Origin: Micrococcales bacterium | GTDB taxonomy: Bacteria > Actinomycetota > Actinomycetes > S36-B12 > UBA5976 | Assembly: GCA_024640585.1 (NCBI GenBank) | Contig: JAHEEQ010000141.1 | Location: forward strand, 1 to 10,551 | Length of the DNA: 10,551 nucleotides | Direction of reading: 5' to 3' | Shown here: positions 6,690-10,551 of the stretch, in pieces | How the letters are laid out: each line of letters opens with the position of its first letter | Position numbering within the stretch: the stretch's first letter is position 1 | Translations under genes and position numbers: made by a program | Notes under the pieces: generated by a model | The model's database searches: none | Told to the model about the DNA's origin: nothing | What the model saw: the letters and a program-made list of their open reading frames with translations, nothing else

Positions 6690-7225
6690 GTCCACAGGCC
6701 TCGCCGCGCACTAAACGCACGCAAGATGCAATTAGTGAAGCTGCAAGAAAAATATTGCAAACTGGTCCAACTAAAAATCTTTCGATGGTGTCACTTGCCG
6801 CGACTTCAGGGATTGCGCGCGCAACTGTTTATAACCATATTTCTGAAAAAGCCGATATTTATCGCTTAATTCGTGAAGCTTATTTGTCTGAGTTTTCGGT
6901 ACTTATTTCAAAGAATTCCAATATTTTGGACGGGTTAAATGCAATTGCGGATTTCATCGCAAAAGATGAAGCTATCAAAGGCCTTCGAAAACACGATCTG
7001 CAAGCTTTAATTTCCGCAATTACTTACCTACATTCGATGCCTGACGAAATTGCTAAATTAGTCATGGATGCATTACTCACTTGGAATGTCTCCGCTGACT
7101 TAATTTCTGCGGATGTGGTTATTCGCTGGTTAACAAGTTATGCAATTAATCCAGGTTCAAAAGCTGATCGGCAGGTTGGAGCCGAAGTGCTAGCTAATGC
7201 ACTTTTGAAAGATTCAAAGTCTTGA
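6686..7225 (+). CDS. TetR-like DNA-binding protein, function unknown
   Basis: This 179-residue protein begins with GTG, overlapping the clgR stop (GTGA), and has no separate ribosome binding site. Residues about 10-60 form a TetR-type N-terminal domain: a first helix (RTQDAISEAARKIL), then a helix-turn-helix (NLSMVSLAATSGIARATVYN), followed by the usual helix-4 start (HISEKADIYRLI). The C-terminal half (about 65-179) is helical, but I do not recognise a ligand-binding subfamily. TetR proteins are usually repressors that respond to a small ligand. What this one senses and controls is not shown by the sequence. Candidate targets are its own operon (clgR) or the DUF3046/recA genes downstream, by proximity only. 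The TGA overlaps the TTG of the next gene (TTGA). Confidence 0.8.
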   Translation: MSPQASPRTKRTQDAISEAARKILQTGPTKNLSMVSLAATSGIARATVYNHISEKADIYRLIREAYLSEFSVLISKNSNILDGLNAIADFIAKDEAIKGLRKHDLQALISAITYLHSMPDEIAKLVMDALLTWNVSADLISADVVIRWLTSYAINPGSKADRQVGAEVLANALLKDSKS

Positions 7226-7416
7226 GGCTGACTGATTTTTGGCAGCGCATGGAAGCTCACTTTGGAGTTGGTTACGCCGCTTCTTGGGCGCGAGACACTC
7301 GGCTTGTTGAACTAGATGGTCTAACGGTTGAAGAGGCGCTTTCGGCAGGGATTGAGACACAAGATGTGTGGAGAGCAGTCTGGGCGCACGAAGGATTGCC
7401 CCCAAAAGAGCGTTAG
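7222..7416 (+). CDS. DUF3046 family small protein upstream of recA
   Basis: This 64-residue cytosolic protein has no membrane segment or signal peptide. It matches the pattern of the actinobacterial DUF3046 family: MRLTDFWQRMEAHFG at the N-terminus, a central YAASWARDTRLVELDGLTVEEAL, and a VWRAVWAHEGLPP end. The family is found almost exclusively next to recA in Actinobacteria and has no established function. The start is TTG at 7222 overlapping the TetR-like stop (TTGA). Starting at the in-frame ATG at 7249 would remove the conserved RLTDFW segment. The overlap suggests it is made only when the upstream gene is translated. Many Trp and His residues in a short chain hint at a compact fold. 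A RecA-related role is guilt by association. Confidence 0.88.
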   Translation: MRLTDFWQRMEAHFGVGYAASWARDTRLVELDGLTVEEALSAGIETQDVWRAVWAHEGLPPKER

Positions 7417-7443
7417 AGACACGCCGAAGTCTCAATATGCTAT

Positions 7444-7459
7444 TCGAACAAATGTTCTG
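7444..7459. promoter_or_regulatory. LexA (SOS) box upstream of recA
   Basis: TCGAAC-AAAT-GTTCTG closely matches the actinobacterial LexA consensus TCGAAC-N4-GTTCGA. The core GAAC-N4-GTTC is perfect and only the last two bases differ. It sits 107-122 bases upstream of the recA ATG. It overlaps the TG of an extended -10 (7458-7466) and would also cover the start site of a second -10 candidate, TATGCT (7436-7441). LexA bound here would block recA transcription until RecA-stimulated LexA cleavage. I found no other GAAC-N4-GTTC in the window. Confidence 0.85.
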
Positions 7460-7466
7460 ATACCTT
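7458..7466 (+). promoter_or_regulatory. Extended -10 promoter of recA
   Basis: TGATACCTT is a TGN-TANNNT extended -10 (hexamer TACCTT 7461-7466), giving a start near 7473 and a leader of about 93 bases. Extended -10 promoters can work without a good -35, and none is visible. An alternative hexamer, TATGCT at 7436-7441, would start near 7448. I see no TTGTC-type element like the LexA-independent recA promoter of mycobacteria. Confidence 0.5.
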
Positions 7467-7480
7467 TCGCCCAAGTTCGA

Positions 7481-7497
7481 AATTTCCACAGGAAATT
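7481..7497 (+). other. Perfect 7-bp hairpin in the recA leader
   Basis: AATTTCC (7481-7487), loop ACA, GGAAATT (7491-7497) form a perfect inverted repeat 69-85 bases before the recA ATG. GTTCGA (7475-7480), half of a LexA-type site, abuts it. It is not followed by a T-tract, so it is not an intrinsic terminator. It could stabilise the leader or bind a protein. Confidence 0.55.
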
Positions 7498-7502
7498 AGA
7501 GC

Positions 7503-7546
7503 GGGTCGAGCAAGTCACAACCAGCACCTAGGTTGCGCGCCGACCC
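7503..7546 (+). other. Nested inverted repeats just upstream of the recA ribosome binding site
   Basis: GGGTCG (7503-7508) pairs with CGACCC (7541-7546), and inside it CAACC (7518-7522) pairs with GGTTG (7531-7535) around an 8-base loop. This could fold into a two-tier stem with internal loops, ending 8 bases before the GAGGAG ribosome binding site. The ribosome binding site itself is not paired in this fold. Confidence 0.4.
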
Positions 7547-7554
7547 ACCGACAC

Positions 7555-7560
7555 GAGGAG
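7555..7560 (+). promoter_or_regulatory. Ribosome binding site that fixes the recA start
   Basis: GAGGAG at 7555-7560 lies 5 bases before ATG 7566. It decides against an in-frame TTG at 7533, which would add 11 residues encoded by the leader, including this site itself. Confidence 0.88.
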
Positions 7561-7565
7561 ACGAA

Positions 7566-8612
7566 ATGGCCGCTGCCACCCCTGGAAATGACCGCGATAA
7601 GGCTCTTGAAGCCGCTCTTGCTCAAATTGAGCGTCAATTCGGAAAAGGCTCTGTTATGCGCCTAGGCACAGAAGACCGTGCTGCAATCGAAGTTATCCCA
7701 ACCGGCTCAATTGCCCTCGATATTGCGCTTGGCATCGGTGGCCTTCCAAAAGGTCGCGTAATTGAAGTTTTTGGTCCTGAATCTTCAGGTAAGACCACTG
7801 TGGCCCTCCATGCGATTGCAAATGCCCAGCGTCAAGGTGGCATCTGCGCCTTTATCGATGCTGAGCATGCACTTGATCCTGAATATGCAAAAGCTCTTGG
7901 TGTAGATATTGATGCACTTCTTGTTAGCCAACCAGACAATGGTGAACAAGCCCTCGAAATTACTGACATGTTGATCCGCTCTGGTGCAATCTCACTAATT
8001 GTCATTGACTCAGTTGCAGCTTTGGTTCCCCGTGCGGAAATTGAAGGCGAAATGGGCGATAGCCACATGGGCTTGCAGGCTCGTTTGATGAGCCAAGCTC
8101 TTCGCAAAATTACAGGTGCGTTGAACCAGTCCGGCACCACAGCAATTTTCATCAACCAGTTGCGCGAAAAAATTGGTGTGATGTTTGGATCTCCAGAAAC
8201 CACAACCGGTGGACGTGCACTTAAGTTCTACTCTTCTGTTCGACTTGATGTTCGTCGCATTGAGTCTTTAAAAGATGGTGCCGACATTGTTGGTAACCGC
8301 ACCCGCGTCAAAGTTGTCAAAAACAAAGTTGCTCCACCATTCAAGCAAGCCGAATTCGACATTGTTTACGGCGAAGGAATTAGCCGCGAAGGCAGCTTGA
8401 TTGACATGGGTGTCGAACATGGCATCGTTCGCAAAGCTGGCGCTTGGTACACCTACGACGGAGATCAACTAGGTCAAGGTAAAGAGAACGCTCGCAACTT
8501 CCTACGCGACAATCCAGAACTCGCAAATGACATCGAAACCAAGATCAAAGAAAAGCTTGGCGTTGGAGTTGATGCAGTAGTAGCAGCAACTGAAGATGAA
8601 GAAACAGCATAA
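7566..8612 (+). CDS. recA: Recombinase RecA
   Basis: This 348-residue protein is the ATP-dependent DNA strand-exchange protein. It forms filaments on single-stranded DNA, drives homologous recombination and stimulates LexA self-cleavage. It has the N-terminal oligomerisation helix ([20 protein letters not shown], 11-30), Walker A GPESSGKT (70-77), the acidic loop [10 protein letters not shown] (96-105) and Walker B LIVIDS (144-149). The DNA-binding loops L1 (about 156-166) and L2 (about 196-212, [22 protein letters not shown] region) are intact. An acidic C-terminal tail ends ATEDEETA. The coding sequence is uninterrupted, with no intein such as that in Mycobacterium tuberculosis RecA. Its codons look more biased and GC-richer than the neighbours, as expected for a well-expressed gene. 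A LexA box and extended -10 lie upstream, and recX overlaps its 3' end by 17 bases. Confidence 0.98.
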   Translation: MAAATPGNDRDKALEAALAQIERQFGKGSVMRLGTEDRAAIEVIPTGSIALDIALGIGGLPKGRVIEVFGPESSGKTTVALHAIANAQRQGGICAFIDAEHALDPEYAKALGVDIDALLVSQPDNGEQALEITDMLIRSGAISLIVIDSVAALVPRAEIEGEMGDSHMGLQARLMSQALRKITGALNQSGTTAIFINQLREKIGVMFGSPETTTGGRALKFYSSVRLDVRRIESLKDGADIVGNRTRVKVVKNKVAPPFKQAEFDIVYGEGISREGSLIDMGVEHGIVRKAGAWYTYDGDQLGQGKENARNFLRDNPELANDIETKIKEKLGVGVDAVVAATEDEETA

Positions 8613-9117
8613 TTCGGTAGAAGATACTGCTGAAGTTCTAATAACTGAAGATTTTCTTCAGAAAGTTAGAAATATGGGTTTGCGAAGATTGACCCGCTCG
8701 CCGATGACACGTCATCAATTCGAGCAATACTTATTAAAGCGGAATGTGCCACTTGAGGCGGCTACTCAAGTGGCCAAACGATTTACCGAAATTAAATTGC
8801 TTGATGACTATGAATTCGCAGCAATGTGGGTGCGAACTCGTCGAAACACCCGGGGCACAGGTTGGCGAGTGTTGCGTCAAGAGTTAAAAAATAAAGGAAT
8901 TTCAGATGAAATCATTGAAAGTTTCGCAGCATCCGATCCAGCACTTGAATACGAGATGGCATTGGAAATCGGAACTAAAAAATTTCGCGGTCTAATGAGA
9001 TACGAAAATGATGTTATCTGGAGACGGCTCACTGGCTTTCTAATTCGAAGGGGGCATAGCAGTTCGACAGCGCTGAGAGTTACCTCCGAATTGCTAGACA
9101 CGCTTAAAACCTCTTAA
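8596..9117 (+). CDS. recX: RecA regulatory protein RecX
   Basis: This 173-residue all-helical protein binds inside the RecA filament groove and restrains RecA activity. About 25 non-conserved residues precede RecX-type three-helix repeats: [23 protein letters not shown] (about 30-52) with [17 protein letters not shown] following (about 69-85), [20 protein letters not shown] (about 86-105), and a third, more divergent repeat at about 120-170 with [27 protein letters not shown]. Length is within the family's range. The ATG at 8596 lies inside the last codons of recA in another frame, so recX is probably translated by coupling from the same mRNA and shares its SOS control. The ribosome binding site is weak. 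A later start is possible without losing the repeats. Confidence 0.9.
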   Translation: MKKQHNSVEDTAEVLITEDFLQKVRNMGLRRLTRSPMTRHQFEQYLLKRNVPLEAATQVAKRFTEIKLLDDYEFAAMWVRTRRNTRGTGWRVLRQELKNKGISDEIIESFAASDPALEYEMALEIGTKKFRGLMRYENDVIWRRLTGFLIRRGHSSSTALRVTSELLDTLKTS

Positions 9118-9123
9118 AAAGAG
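9111..9123 (+). terminator. Weak hairpin at the recX stop
   Basis: CTCTT (9111-9115), loop AAA, AAGAG (9119-9123) form a 5-bp A/T-rich stem spanning the recX stop codon, followed by AGTTTCCC. The stem is short and the T run is only three bases, so this is at best a leaky terminator. Confidence 0.2.
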
Positions 9124-9131
9124 AGTTTCCC

Positions 9132-9140
9132 TGCCAATAT
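9132..9140 (+). promoter_or_regulatory. Possible extended -10 for leaderless corA
   Basis: TGCCAATAT reads as TGN followed by a poor hexamer, CAATAT. It ends 6 bases before the corA ATG, the same spacing as the rimO and miaB -10 elements. No ribosome binding site precedes the ATG, which supports a leaderless start, but the hexamer is weak and read-through from recA-recX is an alternative. Confidence 0.25.
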
Positions 9141-9146
9141 TCGGTT

Positions 9147-10118
9147 ATGCAAATTGATTGTGGACTTTATGTCGAAGGCTTGCGAACTGGTTCGGGATCG
9201 AATCCAATTGAACTACTTGAGCTTGCAAAATCTAAGGGGGGATTTGTCTGGTTGGGTCTAGTCGAACCCGATGCAAATGAATTTGAACCAATATCTAAAG
9301 CTTTTGAATTGCACGAATTAGCAATTGAGGATGCTATACACGCACAACAACGATCCAAAATTGAAGACTACGGAGATTTGGAATTCGTAGTTCTGAAAAC
9401 CCTTTTTTATGACGAGGCAACTAGTCAAGTTGAAACTGGGGACTTGATGATGTACATAGGCACCCACTTCATCATCACTGTTCGCCATGGAGATCGAGTT
9501 GGTCTTGCCAGTGTGCGTAAAAAAGTTGAATCCAATCCGATTTGGTTATCACAAGGCCCATATGCGGTTGTTCATAGTGTCATTGACCATGTTGTAGATA
9601 TTTATTTGCAGATTGCAAATGAACTTGAAAACGACGTTGCAATTCTTGAAGAAAAAGTTTTCTCGAATGAGCGAAAGTCTTGGAGTCAAGATTTGTATTT
9701 CCTAAAGCGCGAGGTAATTGAATTTCGTAGAGCGGTGGATCCAATGTCGAAGTGGATTCCAAGGTTTGCGCTAAATCTTGAACTAAATGTGCCAACCGGT
9801 ATGCGAGAGTTTTTTCGCGATATCGAAGATCACATCAATCGTGCATCAGATACTTCTTCTTCGCTAGACAATCTGATTGCCGCTGCATTGAACGCAGATA
9901 TGGCACAAGTGCAACTTCGGCAAAATGAAGACATGCGCAAAATAACTGCCTGGGTAGCACTTGCATCAGTCCCGACAATGGTTGCAGGAATTTATGGCAT
10001 GAATTTTGAATTCATGTGGGAGCTTCACCAACCTGCGGCTTATCCAATTGTTCTAAGTACCTTGGTTCTGTTCTGCGCCGCTTTGTTTAGAAAATTCAAG
10101 AAATCCGGATGGCTCTAG
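9147..10118 (+). CDS. corA: CorA-type magnesium/divalent cation transporter
   Basis: This 323-residue protein has CorA family layout and forms pentameric channels for Mg2+ (or Co2+/Ni2+) in the plasma membrane. A large cytoplasmic alpha/beta domain (about 1-160, starting MQIDCGLYVEGL) is followed by the long stalk helix (about 165-275, rich in charged residues). Two C-terminal membrane helices sit at about 266-285 and 298-315. The signature Y-G-M-N is at 283-286, in the typical context AGIYGMNFE. The basic tail KFKKSGWL matches the family's cytoplasmic C-terminus. Substrate cannot be set from the signature alone; Mg2+ is the default. It stands between recX and miaB, 29 bases after recX and 18 before the miaB start. 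A link to DNA repair is not implied. Confidence 0.92.
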   Translation: MQIDCGLYVEGLRTGSGSNPIELLELAKSKGGFVWLGLVEPDANEFEPISKAFELHELAIEDAIHAQQRSKIEDYGDLEFVVLKTLFYDEATSQVETGDLMMYIGTHFIITVRHGDRVGLASVRKKVESNPIWLSQGPYAVVHSVIDHVVDIYLQIANELENDVAILEEKVFSNERKSWSQDLYFLKREVIEFRRAVDPMSKWIPRFALNLELNVPTGMREFFRDIEDHINRASDTSSSLDNLIAAALNADMAQVQLRQNEDMRKITAWVALASVPTMVAGIYGMNFEFMWELHQPAAYPIVLSTLVLFCAALFRKFKKSGWL

Positions 10119-10120
10119 GT

Positions 10121-10136
10121 CGCCTAAACTAGGCGA
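10121..10136 (+). promoter_or_regulatory. Leaderless promoter of miaB with a palindrome over the -10
   Basis: TAAACT (10125-10130) fits TANNNT and ends 6 bases before GTG 10137, so the predicted start site coincides with the first base of the start codon. No ribosome binding site is present. CGCCTA (10121-10126), AAC, TAGGCG (10130-10135) is a perfect 6-bp inverted repeat overlapping the -10. It has no T-tract, so it is not a terminator for corA; it may be an operator or chance. Confidence 0.5.
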
Positions 10137-10551
10137 GTGAATTCACCCCTTCGCACGTATGAAGTGCGTACACACGGCTGCCAGATGAATGTGCATGATT
10201 CTGAACGCATGGCAGGCATGCTTGAAGGGATTGGCTTAGTGCCAGTATCAAAGGCTCCAGCGGATGTCATTGTCATAAACACCTGCGCGGTTCGAGAAAC
10301 TGCTAGTCAAAAGCTTTACGGAACTCTTGGACAATTGCGGGAGTTGAAACTCGAAAAGCCAGGCACTCAAATTGCAGTCGGCGGATGTTTAGCCCAAAAA
10401 GATCAAGGCGAAATTATTAGGCGTGCTCCCTGGGTAGATGTGGTCTTCGGAACTCACAACCTCAATGCTTTACCGGTTTTGTTAGAACGTGCTCGGATTG
10501 AAAAAGAATCCCAAAGCGAATTCGCTGAAGACTTGGAGATTTTTCCTTCCA
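10137..10551 (+). CDS. miaB: tRNA-2-methylthio-N6-dimethylallyladenosine synthase MiaB, N-terminal part (3' truncated by window edge)
   Basis: The frame from GTG 10137 is open to the window end (138 codons plus one base). It encodes the N-terminal methylthiotransferase domain of MiaB, which adds a methylthio group to i6A37 of tRNAs reading UNN codons. The diagnostic start is [20 protein letters not shown]. The three cluster cysteines are visible in HGCQMN (residue 15), NTCAVRE (residue 51) and GGCLAQ (about residue 86). HGCQMN with NTCAVRE is the MiaB form, unlike the GCARNE and NTCGF of RimO in this window. The start is GTG at a leaderless distance from a -10. The next in-frame ATG (10185) lies after the first cysteine and would destroy the domain. 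The radical-SAM and TRAM domains lie beyond the edge. Confidence 0.93.
   Translation, partial: MNSPLRTYEVRTHGCQMNVHDSERMAGMLEGIGLVPVSKAPADVIVINTCAVRETASQKLYGTLGQLRELKLEKPGTQIAVGGCLAQKDQGEIIRRAPWVDVVFGTHNLNALPVLLERARIEKESQSEFAEDLEIFPS

Noticed and set aside
7416..7433. GAGAC-N8-GTCTC inverted repeat after DUF3046 as a terminator
   Set aside because: The stem is only 5 bp with an 8-base loop and no T-tract; it could not be called an intrinsic terminator.
7533..7565. Eleven-residue N-terminal extension of RecA from a TTG at 7533
   Set aside because: It would translate through the GAGGAG ribosome binding site, and the ATG at 7566 gives a normal RecA N-terminus.
7832..8203. Antisense open frame inside recA (123 codons)
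   Set aside because: It is a shadow of a highly conserved, codon-biased gene with no recognisable protein features.
7566..8612. Intein in recA
   Set aside because: RecA runs uninterrupted through the Walker A, Walker B, L1 and L2 regions at normal length.
10121..10135. CGCCTA/TAGGCG palindrome as the corA terminator
   Set aside because: It has no T-tract and overlaps a well-spaced -10 for miaB, so promoter or operator is the better reading.
1..10551. Mobile element, CRISPR, toxin-antitoxin or phage-defence system
   Set aside because: All 13 genes are recognisable in a conserved actinobacterial core order on one strand, and no direct-repeat arrays, transposase or atypical-composition islands are visible.

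Overview
The window is a conserved housekeeping block of an actinobacterial chromosome. All genes lie on the + strand, in the order RNase J – ftsK – rodZ-like – rimO – pgsA – cinA/pncC – clgR – tetR-like – DUF3046 – recA – recX – corA – miaB. This order is a hallmark of Actinobacteria, because ClgR, DUF3046 next to recA, and the ftsK/rimO/pgsA/cinA run are found together there. By eye the base composition is only mid-40s percent G+C, low for the phylum. Together with short intergenic gaps and several leaderless-looking starts, this suggests a streamlined free-living actinobacterium, for example a freshwater acI (Nanopelagicales)-type lineage. The genus is inference; the phylum is well supported by synteny and protein sequence.

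Layout: 1-510 is the 3' end of RNase J. 582-3825 holds the DNA translocase FtsK and a RodZ-like membrane HTH protein, separated by a small hairpin terminator. 3855-6309 is a tightly packed group (rimO-pgsA-cinA, overlapping by one or a few bases) for ribosomal protein S12 modification, phosphatidylglycerol synthesis and pyridine nucleotide salvage. 6399-7416 is a coupled regulatory cassette (clgR-tetR-DUF3046) whose starts overlap the preceding stops (GTGA, TTGA). 7417-7565 is the longest non-coding stretch. It carries a LexA/SOS box, an extended -10 and two inverted-repeat structures in the recA leader. 7566-9117 is recA-recX, overlapping by 17 bases. 9147-10118 is a CorA-type divalent cation channel. 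From 10137 to the window edge is the 5' part of miaB, which begins with GTG.

Functionally the block joins chromosome segregation (FtsK), proteolysis control (ClgR), recombination and SOS (RecA/RecX/LexA box), RNA decay (RNase J), and two paralogous radical-SAM methylthiotransferases acting on ribosomal protein S12 (RimO) and tRNA (MiaB). I saw no tRNA or rRNA gene, CRISPR array, insertion sequence, phage gene or toxin-antitoxin pair, and no convincing undescribed multi-gene system. The best second-look items are regulatory: the recA control region, the leaderless promoters of rimO and miaB with dyads over the -10, the di-alanine C-terminus of ClgR, and the uncharacterised TetR-like and DUF3046 proteins between clgR and recA.
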